A DNA stretch of 64,000 nt from Candidatus Villigracilis proximus (GCA_016715195.1 JADKBB010000003.1:62001-126000); one strand, 5' to 3'; positions 42,981-52,701 are shown, numbered from the stretch's first letter. The notes: generated by a model not told the origin, from the letters alone. A program made the numbers and translations.

Positions 42981-45579
42981 ATGAAACTACCTATATCATG
43001 GCTAAAAGATTTTATTGATCTCGATGGATTAACTGTCGAAGACCTTGCACGCAAGTTGACTCTCGCCGGTCTCGAAGTGGACGAGATTCTTTATGCAGGT
43101 CTGCCCATGCCTGTTTATGGCGCTGGCGAAAAGCATGAATTCAAGACCAACGGCATCGCCTGGGACAAGGAAAAGATCGTCGTCGCTGAAATTCGTGAAG
43201 TGAAAGCGCATCCCAATGCCGATAAGTTGACTCTGCTTGACCTGTTCGATGGTCAGCAGGAACAGGTTGTCTTAACCGGCGCGCCGAATATCTTCCATTT
43301 GAAAGGTGCGGGCAAACTTGAGAAACCGATCAAAGTAGCGTATGCCAAAGAAGGCTCCACGTTATATGATGGTCACGCCGATGGACAGGTCTTGATGACC
43401 TCAAACGCGCCAAGATCCGCGGTGTGGATTCATACTCGATGGTCTGCTCTGAAAAGGAACTCGGCATCACAGAGGAAAGCGACGGCATCATCATTCTTGA
43501 TGACGATGCACCGGTGGGCATGTCTCTCGCTGATTACATCGGCGACGCCGTGCTGGATATTTCCATTCTGCCGAACATGGCACGCAATGCAAATGTGATC
43601 GGCATCGCGCGTGAACTCGCCGCGTTGACCGGCCGCAAACTCAAGCAGCCTGTGATCGAATTCAAAACATCCGGCGAATCAGTTGAAGATTTGGTTTCAA
43701 TTGAAATCACTAACTCTGAACTTAATCCGCGTTTCGTGGCGGGATTGATCCGCAATGTGGAGATCAAGCCCAGCCCGTATCAAATTCAGCGCAGACTGAA
43801 ACTCGCGGGCGTGCGCGCCATCAACAACATCGTTGATGCCACCAACTACGCCATGATCGAACTCGGCGAACCGCTCCACGCCTTTGATTATGATGTTCTC
43901 AAGGAACGCGCCGGCGATAAGAAAATAAAGATCATCACCCGCGCCGCGCAGGAAGGTGAAGAACTCGTCACGCTTGATGGTGTGAAACGCAAACTCACCG
44001 CCATGAATGTTCTGGTCTGTGACGAAAAAGGTTCACTGTCACTGGCCGGTGTGATGGGCGGTTCTGAATCTGAAGTGTACGATGCGTCAAAAGAAGTGCT
44101 CGACGCAAAAGGAATTGAAACCCATGTCGGTGAAATGCCGCAGGGCAAGATCACTTCACGCGGCAAGAGCACGGTCAACATTTTGCTCGAAGGCGCGGCG
44201 TGGAATTTCATCAACATTCGCCGCACAGCCAAACAGCACAATCTTCCTTCTGAAGCGTCATTCCGTTTTTCGCGCGGTGTGCATCCCGCACTCGCAGAAA
44301 CCGGCGTGAAGCGCGGATTGCAATACATGGCTGCCTGGGCCAATGGCAGGTGGCGCCCGGCCTTGTGGATGTGTATCCGCTTAAGCCGAAAGATTCAGTG
44401 GTTGAAGTGACGCCCAAAGATGTAAAGCGTTTGCTTGGCATCGAACTCACCGCTGAAGAAATTTCCACGCTTCTTACACATCTTGAATTCAAATGTGAAA
44501 TCACAGGCGGCGGCGTAAAAGTCACCGCGCCCGCTCATCGCATGGACATTGAAGAAGGCGTGGTCGGTCTGGCGGATGTGCTCGAAGAAGTTGCGCGCTC
44601 CTACGGCTTCGACAAAATCCCAACCACCACCATGTCTGATGCGCTTCCTCCGCAAGTTGGCAACCCCGTTCATGAATGGGAAGAACGCCTGCGTGATCTG
44701 CTCGTGGCGATCGGCTTGCAGGAAGTGGTCACCTATCGCATGACCTCGCCCGAGCGCGAAGGCCGCGTGATCGCACACGATGAATACGTGCGCATCGCGA
44801 ATCCCATCGCGCCTGAAAGAAGCGTGCTGCGCCGCAGTCTGCTGGCATCGGTGCTTGAAGTGGCCGAGAAAAATGCAAAAGCAGAATCGATCGCGATGTT
44901 TGAAGTGGGCTCGGTCTTCGAGCCGGTTAAGAATGAACTTCCCAACGAGCCGCGCAAACTGGGCATCGTGCTGACTGGCGCCCGCATCGCATCTGCCTGG
45001 GATGTGAAGACTCCGCCTGCCTTTGATTTCTACGACATGAAGGGGCGCATCGAACTCCTTTTGGCCGGCCTCCGTTTCACAGACATTGTCTATGCTGAGG
45101 CTTCCTCCTCCTATCAACTGCACCCGGGCAAATCTGCCGAAGTGAAAGTGAGCGGACAGGTCGTGGGCGTGTTCGGTGAATTGCATCCGCTGGCGAAGGA
45201 GAAATATGAATTCGGTGATGCGCCTGTGATCGTGGCAGAGTTTGACCTCGAAAAACTGCGCGCATTGAATCCATCCTATGGCATTGTGCCGGTCTCCGAG
45301 TTCCCGCCCATGTATGAAGACATCGCCATCATCCTCGATGAATCAGTCGCCGCATCTGCTGTCGAAGCATTGATCAGGCAAACAGGCGGAAAGACCGTGA
45401 CAGACGTCCGCTTGTTCGATGTTTATCGCGATGAAAAGATCGGAGCAGGCAAAAAGTCACTGGCGTATAGTCTCACGTATCAAGCCGAGAAAACGCTGAC
45501 CGACGCCGACGCCGCCGCGATCAGAAATAAAATCGTGAAGCGGCTGGAAAATACGATTGGCGCGAAATTAAGAAGTTAG
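42981..45579 (+). CDS. pheT: Phenylalanyl-tRNA synthetase beta subunit, two frameshifts in this sequence
   Basis: About 866 residues when joined. Domains in order: start MKLPISWLKDFIDLDGL; OB-fold tRNA-binding domain (VVAEIREVKAHPNADKLTLL); B3/B4 (REIQRRLKLAGVRAINNIVDATNYAMIELGEPLHAFDYD); B5 (PKDVKRLLGIELTAEEIS); catalytic-like core; C-terminal anticodon-binding FDX-ACB (VSEFPPMYEDIAIIL and DVRLFDVYRDEKIGAGKKSLAYSL). Lesions: about 43399-43400 (one base short near CC) and about 44345-44346 (one base short near GG). Because the gene is essential, these are most probably assembly errors. Confidence 0.93.
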
Positions 45580-45583
45580 TACC

Positions 45584-45616
45584 AATGGGACGCAGAAAAA
45601 CTTGCGTCCCATTTTT
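45584..45616 (+). terminator. pheST terminator
   Basis: Arms ATGGGACGCA/TGCGTCCCAT with an A-rich loop, then TTTT. Confidence 0.88.
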
Positions 45617-45660
45617 ATTGGCTGTATACTACCTGAAAATTTTATTACGAGGAGAGAATA

Positions 45661-45960
45661 ATGAATAATAAGAACACAGGTTTGATCGCTACAATTGCCG
45701 CAGTTGTTTTATGCGGATGTCCGGGTTTGTTTATGTGTTTCTTTGGCGCAATATCAACCTTTGTCAGCTTTGTGCCAGGAGCGGATATTAATGTGGGGGG
45801 AAGTAGTGACCCTGCATCAGCAACGGCCATGGGATTTGTATTTTTGTGTTTATCCGTGATCTTTATTGCCATTCCGGTTGCTATGGGCTTCTTTATGCTC
45901 CGCAAGAAACCCGAAGCCGCGATCATATCAAACGACGAACCGCTTCCACCTGCTTCTTAA
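45661..45960 (+). CDS. Small membrane protein, two transmembrane helices
   Basis: 99 residues: helix at about 8-38 (rich in Cys: CGCPGLFMCF) and another at about 55-78, separated by a Gly/Ser loop, and an acidic Pro-ending tail. GAGGAG precedes the ATG. No family recognised. It is followed by a strong terminator shared with the converging lipoprotein gene. Confidence 0.7.
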   Translation: MNNKNTGLIATIAAVVLCGCPGLFMCFFGAISTFVSFVPGADINVGGSSDPASATAMGFVFLCLSVIFIAIPVAMGFFMLRKKPEAAIISNDEPLPPAS

Positions 45961-45963
45961 ATA

Positions 45964-45999
45964 AAAAAATCCTCCGGTTTGAACCCGGAGGATTTTTTT
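45964..45999. terminator. Bidirectional terminator
   Basis: Arms AAAAATCCTCCGGGTT-like ATCCTCCGG/CCGGAGGAT with a TTTGAACC loop, flanked by A-run and T-run. Ends both flanking convergent genes. Confidence 0.9.
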
Positions 46000-46001
46000 A
46001 T

Positions 46002-46640
46002 TTAATTTACAACGATGGTAATGCTCATCGAACAAAATCTGGCTTTTCCTGTGGTGATCTTCCAGGTTGTTGTGTATGTGCCGGGCTCATCAGGCGCCTG
46101 CATGGCAACCACAAATTCGTACATCCCACCCGGCGGAATGGATTGCGCAAAATCGAAAGCGCCTGTCCGATGCATTTTGGTGCCGCTGGTATAGCGATAA
46201 TCAGCGTTGTTTGAATCCCATGAAAGCTTGCCAACATTAACCACCATCCAGCGCGCATCAAACACAGACGTGTGTTGAATAACCGTGTTATTAATCGGGG
46301 TTTGCGAAATGATCTGACATTCATAATCATCTCCAGAACTGCCCGGTTGAATAAAGGTCGGCGGCACGGTCATGGTGGGAAGGATGAATATAAAAGTCGC
46401 AGTTGGTGTTTCTGTGGGCACACTTGTGAAGGTTGGGGGAACAGTCGAAGTCAGTGTGGGAGGCGCCATGAGCGCGGTTTGTGTGGATGCCGCTCCCGCT
46501 GTTTGAGCGATAACCGTACCAACCGAATTGGGGTCAAAGGTGGGGACTGACACAGTGGCAGGCGCAAGCGTAGGGGCGCAAGCAAGCATCATAACAATTG
46601 CGACCAATAGTGCAAATATCTTGTGATTCCGCGCGATCAT
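46002..46640 (-). CDS. Lipoprotein with NBR1-type Ig-like domain
   Basis: 212 residues. Lipobox MMLAC follows a hydrophobic core. A long Thr/Pro linker (about 25-100) leads to one Ig-like domain of about 105 residues (CQIISQTPINNTVIQHTSVFDARWMVVNVGKLSW, PPGGMYEFVVAMQAPDEPGTYTTTWKIT). The WxVxNxGxxxW motif is characteristic of the NBR1 Ig-like domain (PF16158 type), which recurs in bacterial lipoproteins. ATG 46640 is favoured by GGGAG. Paralogue of the next gene upstream on the strand. Confidence 0.85.
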   Translation of the reverse strand: MIARNHKIFALLVAIVMMLACAPTLAPATVSVPTFDPNSVGTVIAQTAGAASTQTALMAPPTLTSTVPPTFTSVPTETPTATFIFILPTMTVPPTFIQPGSSGDDYECQIISQTPINNTVIQHTSVFDARWMVVNVGKLSWDSNNADYRYTSGTKMHRTGAFDFAQSIPPGGMYEFVVAMQAPDEPGTYTTTWKITTGKARFCSMSITIVVN

Positions 46641-46658
46641 GGATTCTCCCAAATTCTT

Positions 46659-47306
46659 TTAGTGAACCATGAGCGCTGTATAAGGATAGCAAAGCTGGCC
46701 TTGTACAACCCAGGTCATGACCTGAAAGCCTGTTTCCTGCGGCGCAGTTGCATCAAGCACAATGCTATATGTATCGTTGGGTTTCATGACCACGGGGATT
46801 TCGATCAATGTCACGGCGGTCATCTGCGGGCCGCTGAAGTATTTCACGTCTATACCTGATTCCCAGGATTTTGTGCCTGTGTTCTTGATCGTCCACTTAA
46901 TATCAAAATCCTGACCGTGAAGGATCTCCGAATTGTCATACGGGCGGCGGTTGATAATATCGCACGCATAATCGTACTTGGCAGGCGAACCGCCTCCGCC
47001 GCCAGTACTGGGACGGGTGGTGGAGGTGGGAATCACGAACGGGGTCAGTGTGGGGATCGTAAATGGTGTCGGTGTAAATGTTGAAGTGGCTTGTGCTTCT
47101 GTGGTGAGCGCAACGAAAGTGCCGATCTGGTTTTGAGCCTCAATGGTTTGCGCAACGGCAGTACCGATCTGTGACTCTGCGTCCTGCAAGCTTTGTGTGT
47201 TTTGAGCCTGCGTAGTGTTCTGCTGCGCTGATGTGGCAGGTAAACACGCTCCAATAAATAATGCCAGCGTTAACATAAGTCCTGCAAATTGAAATACTTT
47301 TTTCAT
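46659..47306 (-). CDS. Lipoprotein with NBR1-type Ig-like domain (paralogue)
   Basis: 215 residues with lipobox FIGAC, a coiled Gln/Thr-rich stretch, a Thr/Pro and Gly-rich linker, and one Ig-like domain (YACDIINRRPYDNSEILHGQDFDIKWTIKNTGTKSWESG, PNDTYSIVLDATAPQETGFQVMTWVV). The Cys pair at the start and end of the domain is shared with its neighbour. AAGGAG lies six bases before ATG 47306; the longer in-frame start at 47435 lies inside the hairpin repeat and is rejected. The two genes are 18 bases apart, a tandem duplication. Confidence 0.85.
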   Translation of the reverse strand: MKKVFQFAGLMLTLALFIGACLPATSAQQNTTQAQNTQSLQDAESQIGTAVAQTIEAQNQIGTFVALTTEAQATSTFTPTPFTIPTLTPFVIPTSTTRPSTGGGGGSPAKYDYACDIINRRPYDNSEILHGQDFDIKWTIKNTGTKSWESGIDVKYFSGPQMTAVTLIEIPVVMKPNDTYSIVLDATAPQETGFQVMTWVVQGQLCYPYTALMVH

Positions 47307-47325
47307 TTTTTCTCCTTGAGTAGCT

Positions 47326-47382
47326 TTCGGAAGTCTGGCAGGAGACACCCAACCGAAGCACATAAAAGCAGACTTCCGAAAC
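47326..47382. repeat. TTTCGGAAGTCT inverted repeat
   Basis: Arms TTTCGGAAGTCT and AGACTTCCGAAA with a 33-base loop, between the kamA-like gene stop and the lipoprotein start on the minus strand. Third member of the TTCGGAAGT family, with elements at 1137 and 32100. Confidence 0.6.
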
Positions 47383-47395
47383 CTGTTTGAACTTT

Positions 47396-48727
47396 TTAGT
47401 CTGTTTCGCCCGAACCAATGCCGAGCGGTTTCCACTTGTTTTCGTCTCTTAAACGATGTTGAATTCCATCGCGGTTGTGCAATTCGTCAAAACCTTCGGG
47501 CTTGATGAACAACTGCTCGCCATCCAGCAGACCGGTCAGGCCGGTTTGGCCGGGTTCCACGCGCTTGCTTTGGCAGAACTTGCAGGTCTTCGGATCATGT
47601 GACTTGTACTCGGTTGGCTCTTCGTACGTGGTCACAAAGCCTTCGTAGTTACGCACGATCACCTTGTGGTCAGACATGCTCAACATGTAATTGGGCATGA
47701 CAGGAATCTTACCACCACCGCCGGGCGCATCTACGATGAATTGCGGGACGGCGTACCCGGAGGTATGTCCACGCAGGCCTTCGATGATCTCGATGCCTTT
47801 CGCGACCGGAGTGCGGAAATGGCCGGAGCCTTCCACGAGGTCACATTGATACAGATAATACGGGCGCACGCGGATGCGGGTCAGCTTTTGCACCAGTTCG
47901 CGCTGCATGTGGACGCAGTCATTCACGCCCGCCAGCAGCACCGATTGGTTGCCCAAAGGAATTCCTACGCGGCTCAAACGATCCGTAGCTTCGGCCAGTT
48001 CGAGAGAGATCTCATTCGGGTGGTTGACATGGATGTTCAACCAGAGCGGATGGAATTTGGCGAGCATATCACACAATTCCTGAGTGATGCGCATCGGCAT
48101 AAAGACCGGCACACGCGACCCGATACGTACAATTTCAATGTGCGGAATTTCGCGCAAGCGGGTCAACAGTTCTTCCAAAATCTTGGGCGCCAACACCAGC
48201 GGATCACCGCCCGAGAGCAGCACATCACGCACCTGAGGTGTGCGCTTAAGGTAATCGATCTGCGCTTCGAAATCCTGGCGATTGAAAGTTTGGCCGGGAT
48301 CACCGACGATGCGCGAGCGTGTGCAATATCGGCAGTACGACGCGCACTGAGTCGTTACCAGCATGAGCACTCTGTCAGGATACCGGTGAACAAGCCCCGG
48401 CACGGGAGAGTGGCGGTCTTCCGCGAGGGAATCCTCCATCATCGAAGTAAAAGCGTTCAGTTCCTCCGAAACAGGGATGATCTGCTTGCGGACGGGGTCA
48501 TTCGCATCTTCAGGGTCGATCAAAGAAATAAAATAAGGGGTCACATCCACGCGGAATAATCCTTGTGTTTGCAAAGCCTTGCGTTCGCTCTCGGTCAGAT
48601 TTAATACTTTTTCAATATCTTCAACAGTATTCAAGCGGTGACTTAATTGCCAGCGCCAATCGTTCCACTTTTCATCGGGAACATCGGCGTAAATTGGCGC
48701 GCGTTTTGAAATAAGGGGTGTGGGCAT
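47396..48727 (-). CDS. kamA: Lysine 2,3-aminomutase-type radical SAM enzyme
   Basis: 443 residues. The SAM cluster is CASYCRYC (Cys128/132/135), the PLP Lys340 lies in GGGGKIPVMPNY, and the C-terminal CKFCQS region with other Cys residues holds a zinc-like site. LSGGDPLVL and HVNHPNEI are typical of the KamA family, which moves the alpha-amino group of lysine to give beta-lysine. EF-P modification or osmolyte synthesis are possible roles; no ablB (beta-lysine acetyltransferase) or EF-P genes are adjacent. GGAGG precedes the ATG, and a TATAAT box stands just upstream. Confidence 0.92.
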   Translation of the reverse strand: MPTPLISKRAPIYADVPDEKWNDWRWQLSHRLNTVEDIEKVLNLTESERKALQTQGLFRVDVTPYFISLIDPEDANDPVRKQIIPVSEELNAFTSMMEDSLAEDRHSPVPGLVHRYPDRVLMLVTTQCASYCRYCTRSRIVGDPGQTFNRQDFEAQIDYLKRTPQVRDVLLSGGDPLVLAPKILEELLTRLREIPHIEIVRIGSRVPVFMPMRITQELCDMLAKFHPLWLNIHVNHPNEISLELAEATDRLSRVGIPLGNQSVLLAGVNDCVHMQRELVQKLTRIRVRPYYLYQCDLVEGSGHFRTPVAKGIEIIEGLRGHTSGYAVPQFIVDAPGGGGKIPVMPNYMLSMSDHKVIVRNYEGFVTTYEEPTEYKSHDPKTCKFCQSKRVEPGQTGLTGLLDGEQLFIKPEGFDELHNRDGIQHRLRDENKWKPLGIGSGETD

Positions 48728-48914
48728 TTTTTCCTCCGAAAAATTATAGGGTTAAAGGGTTGACGGCACGGGATCAGCGCGCAAATGGAGGGTCATGATC
48801 GGGCCGAAAGAATCCTGCAAATTTCAGATACATCTTTATCATTGTAAAAGCAAACGGAACGCGGGTCAATGTCATGATTTTTCGAGAGTACAATGAAGGA
48901 AAAAGGATAATCCC

Positions 48915-49184
48915 ATGCCAGCCAGCAGCCTTCCCGTCATTCACAATACTGAAAATCACAACTTCGAAGTACATCTCGATTCACACACTGCCGAATTGAA
49001 TTACCACTTAAGCGGCGACACCATCACTTTCACGCATACCGGCGTTCCATCTGCGCTCGAAGGCCGGGGCATCGGCAGTTTGCTGGTCAGCGCGGGGTTG
49101 AAGTATGCACGGGAGAACAATCTGAAAGTGCATTCCCTGTGCTGGTTCGTGGATAAATACATGCAGCGCCACCCCAACGAATGA
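48915..49184 (+). CDS. Small GNAT-like acetyltransferase (PF14542-type)
   Basis: 89 residues. The core EGRGIGSLLVSAGLKYAREN is the acetyl-CoA loop of the compact YidJ-like N-acetyltransferases; the central IHNTENHNFEVHLDSH and C-terminal WFVDKYMQRHPN are also family-typical. Its stop overlaps the ATG of the following ligase (ATGA), so it heads the gene cluster. TACAAT at 48889-48894 is the likely -10 box. The substrate is unknown. Confidence 0.85.
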   Translation: MPASSLPVIHNTENHNFEVHLDSHTAELNYHLSGDTITFTHTGVPSALEGRGIGSLLVSAGLKYARENNLKVHSLCWFVDKYMQRHPNE

Positions 49185-50827
49185 CCACTCTCATCGAAAG
49201 GCTCGAAGCCAACGCAGCGCGCCATCCTGATAAGGCCGTGTTCATTTATCCGGTCAACGGGATGTGGACAACGGTCACCTATGCTCAATTATTGGATTCA
49301 ACCCGGCGCTTCACTTCTGGACTTTTAGCCTGCCACGCCGTCCCAGGCATGCGCGCCGCCCTGATGACTCCCCCCTCGGCAGACTTCTTCGCGTTGACCT
49401 TTGCCCTGCTCAAACTGGGCATCATCCCCATCCTCGTCGACCCCGCCATCGGACTCAAAAAAGTAAGCGAGTGCCTCAAAGAATCCCAACCCGATATTTT
49501 CATCGGCAACACACTGACACACGCATTAAGAATCGGCTTCGGCTGGGGGAGGGATTCGATCAAACTTAATGTCACGATTGAGAAGATTAAGAACGTCGAA
49601 AGTCGAACGTCAAAGGTCAAAGACCTAATCCCTAATTCCTTAATTCCTAATCACCTAATTCCCGAATCTCCCGCCGCCATCATCTACACCAGCGGAAGCA
49701 CCGGCCTGCCAAAAGGCGCTGTCTACACTCAAGCCAATTTCGCCGCCCAAATGGACATGCTCGCTGATACCTTTAATATCACGCCCGATGAAGTCCATGC
49801 TATTCAAAGATTTAACGTCACCAATATGTTTGCATCGCCGGTGGTGTTGGATATTTTGGAGAGGTTTTGGAGTTCTAAAAAAATCCAACAGCAAGCTGTT
49901 GGACTCCATAATGGGCTCGATAGTTTAAAGCGGATTATCACAGCCGGTGCGCCGGCTCCCATTCAATTGCAGGAAAAATTTAGAAAACTACTCAATGATA
50001 AAACCGATCTGTTCGGCATCTACGGCGCGACAGAGGCTTTGCCAATTGCAAAAATAGAAAGCCGTGAATTATTCGAGTTGAAAGAAAAAACTGCAAACGG
50101 CGCAGGGATTTGTCTTGGCCGGCCGGTGACCGGTGCGCAAGTGCGCGTGATCCAGATCACAGACTCGGTCATTGCGCAGTGGCAGAGTCAACTTGAAGTG
50201 CCGCCGAATGTCGTTGGGGAAATAACAGTTACCGGCGCAGCGGTGACCGGTTCCTACGTCGCCAGAGAAGAAGCCACGCAACTCGCCAAGATCAGGGACG
50301 GCGCTGAGATCATCCATCGTATGGGCGATGTGGGATATTTCGATGAGCAGGGACGCCTGTGGTATTGCGGGCGTAAATCGCATCGTGTCGTTACGCAGGA
50401 CGGCGTGTTATTTACCGAACAGATCGAAGGCATTTTTAACGCGCATCCGCTGGTGTATCGCACCGCGCTGGTTGGCGTGCAGGGCAAACCTGTTTTGTGG
50501 GTTGAGACTGTAAAACTTTCCGGTAAGGAATCTTCACCACAAAGCCACAAAGACTCCAGAACTCAAAGAAAAAAAACTTTGTGGCTTCGGCCTTGAGACT
50601 TTGTGGTCGTTCAGACACCATCTAAAACTCAAGATAAAATCAAAAGCGATTTAATCGAACTGGCAAAAAAACATCCGCAGGCATCAAAGATCAAGGACTT
50701 TTTATTCATGAAGCAATTCCCGACAGACGTGCGTCACAATTCCAAGATCGTGCGCGAGCAGCTTGCAAAACTTGCCAGCCAACCACTTCTTTCCTCTTTC
50801 CTCTTTCTTCTTTTATCACAATCATGA
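49181..50827 (+). CDS. oleC: OleC-like beta-lactone synthetase / AMP-forming ligase, with in-frame stop in this sequence
   Basis: About 548 codons including one in-frame TGA (50594-50596). ANL-family layout: ALMTPPSADFFALTFALLKLG, the AIGLKKVSECLKESQPDIFIG block characteristic of OleC, YTSGSTGLPKGAVYT (P-loop), FGIYGATEALPIA, MGDVGYFDEQGRLWYCGRK and the C-terminal ending DVRHNSKIVREQL. OleC closes beta-hydroxy acids to beta-lactones with ATP. Two repeat insertions disturb the gene: an in-frame extra of about 25 residues before the P-loop, and a hairpin repeat after residue 445 containing the stop. The overlap with the next gene start suggests the full length is intended. Function OleC versus fatty-acyl ligase is an inference from motifs. 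Confidence 0.85.
49591..49665. repeat. Phrase-like repeats inserted in frame within the oleC-like gene
   Basis: Words GTCGAAAGTCGAACGTCAAAGG followed by repeated CCTAATTCC, TTAATTCCTAAT and CCTAATTCCC. The stretch is translated as a 25-residue Val/Ser/Lys then Ile-Pro-Asn repeat segment, and joins an otherwise conserved position before the ATP-binding loop. Confidence 0.65.
50537..50608. repeat. CCACAAAG-type hairpin inside the oleC-like gene
   Basis: Arms ACCACAAAGCCACAAAGACTCC and, after an A-rich loop, CTTTGTGGCTTCGG and CTTGAGACTTTGTGG, pairing as a long hairpin. It belongs to the CCACGAAGGACACGAAG family. The reading frame of oleC passes through it and meets TGA at 50594. Confidence 0.65.
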
Positions 50828-51810
50828 AAGCACTCATCACCGGCGCGACCGGTTTTCTTGGCGGCGCACTCGCCCGCAGACTGCACAATATGGGCTGGGA
50901 TGTCACTGCAAGCGGACGCAATGCATCGCGCCTCGATCAACTTGAAAGCGAAGGCATCCGCACGCATCAATTTGATTTGAAAGATAAAGCCGTTTTCGCA
51001 GAAGCCTGCAAAGATCAGGAGATCGTTTTTCATTGCGCGGCGCTTCCATCTCCATGGGGAAACTTTGAAGCGTTTTATCAAGCCAACGTGATCGGCACGC
51101 GCAATATTGTTCAAGCCTGCGAAGCCAACAAAATAAAACGGCTTGTGTATGTTTCCACACCCAGCATTTATTTTGATTACACATCGCGTGTCAACGTGAA
51201 AGAGACAGACTCTCTGCCCGAACCGGTCAGCGCTTATTCAGCCACAAAAATTCTCGCCGAAGAAGAAGTGGATAAAGCCTTCGCAAACGGACTGGCCGCC
51301 ATCACCATTCGTCCGCGGGCGCTATTTGGGCCGGGCGATACGGTGATCTTTCCGCGCTTAATTCCGCGCCTGCAATCGGGGCGGCTTCCCATGATGGGTG
51401 ATGGCGAAAATATCGTCGACCTGACCTATATCGAAAATGTAGTCGACGCACTTTTATTGTGCGCTGAATCTCCGGAAAACACACTCGGTAAAAAATACAA
51501 CATCACCAATGGTGAGCCTGTTCAACTTTGGAAATTGATCGAGCGCATCTGCACCGAACTCGATCTGCCATACCCAACGCGAAAAATTTCAACGCCCAGC
51601 TAACACCTCGGCGCCTGCACTTGAAGCATTTTTACACATTCATCCCAACCCACCCCCGAACCGCCACTAACCCGCATCTCGGTCAATATGGTTTCCAATA
51701 GCACCACGCTTGATATTTCCGCCGCAAAAAATGAACTCGGTTATCAACCCAAAATCTCGATGGATGAAGGCTTTGATAAATTTATGCATTGGTGGAAAGA
51801 AAATCATTAA
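50824..51810 (+). CDS. oleD: OleD-like SDR reductase (3beta-HSD family), C-terminus frameshifted
   Basis: About 330 residues when restored. TGATGFLGGALARRLH is the NAD(P)H Rossmann start, VFHCAALPSPWGNFEAFYQANVIGTRN and VYVSTPSIYFDYTS carry the SDR catalytic Ser, and YSATKILAE the Tyr-x3-Lys pair. OleD reduces the beta-keto acid made by OleA to the beta-hydroxy acid used by OleC. The frame stops at 51603; the C-terminal block TTLDISAAKNELGYQP and FMHWWKENH reappears in the original frame, and ALEAFLHIHPNPP lies between in another. So two compensating indels, near 51590 and 51650 (a C-run), are needed. The start overlaps the oleC-like stop. Confidence 0.85.
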
Positions 51811-51862
51811 CCACGAAGGACACAAAGCACAAAAACTTCTACTCTTCGCGGTAAAGGCTTTT
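51811..51862. repeat. CCACGAAGGACACAAAGCAC element
   Basis: One copy of the CCACGAAGGACAC word, followed by CTCTTCGCGGTAAAGG, an approximate inverted end. It fills the spacer before the MBL gene. Confidence 0.55.
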
Positions 51863-52701
51863 ATGAAAATAAACATTCTCAATGCAGGCTATTGCACTTC
51901 TCCCGAACACATCGCCATCCACGGCGGGCGCTGGCGCACGATCCATTTTCCGGCCATGTTTGCGCTGCTGCAACATCCGCGCTTCGGGCCGATGATCTTC
52001 GACACCGGCTATTCCTATCGCTTCTTCGATGAGACCAAAAAATTCCCCAAACGTTTTTACCGTTGGATGACCCCCGTCACATTAAAAGAAGAGGATCTGG
52101 TGATTAATCAACTGGCGGGATTTGGACTCCGCCCGCAGGATATTTCTCACGTCTTCATCTCTCACTTTCACGCCGATCATATCGGTTCACTTCCCGACCT
52201 GAACTGGTCCCGTTTCGTTTACATGCCCCACGCCTTTAGCGGACTGCGCAACCTGCCGCCCTCCGAAGACATGAAACATGCCTTCCTGCGCGGACTCATC
52301 CCATCAGATTTTGATTCACGCTCGCACGAAGTGGATATGTCCAAGCCGATTCTTTTATCTGAAGAATATGCGCCATTCAAACAGGGTACGACCTGCTCGG
52401 CGACGAATCTATTATTGGCGTGGAATTGCCCGGCCACGCCCACGGCCAAATGGGACTCTTCGTCCGCGATGAGAACGGGAAGTTGTTTTTCTTTGTGGCA
52501 GATGCGGCATGGTTGAAACAGTCTATTGTTGAGAATCGTCCGCCGCATAAAATTGCCAATTTACTTTTCCCCGATCCCGAAGCCTATCGTGAAACTTTGG
52601 GAAATTTACACAGTCATTACCTAACCCATCCCGGCACGATCATTGTCCCATCGCATTGTGACGAGACGATCAAAGCACTCCGTAATCCAAAAGTAAAATA
52701 G
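51863..52701 (+). CDS. MBL-fold metal-dependent hydrolase, frameshifted
   Basis: About 280 residues when joined. SHFHADHIGSLPDL is the HxHxDH zinc motif; later His residues occur in LPGHAHGQMGLF and VPSHCDE, with VADAAWLK supplying the metal-bridging Asp. The first frame reaches the C-terminal third, then shifts at the GGG run 52384-52386, where one base is short. An in-frame upstream start at 51710 lies in the OleD C-terminus and is not believed. Lactonase-like activities are common in the superfamily, so action on a lactone product of the neighbouring genes is possible but unproven. Confidence 0.85.

Noticed and set aside
50824..51603. OleD-like gene ending at 51603 as a shorter complete protein
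   Set aside because: The typical C-terminal block (TTLDISAAKNELGYQP, FMHWW) reappears downstream, so the stop is best read as an indel effect.
51863..52701. MBL-fold protein as OleB
   Set aside because: OleB is an alpha/beta hydrolase with a Asp/His catalytic pair. This protein has an HxHxDH zinc site and is a different fold.
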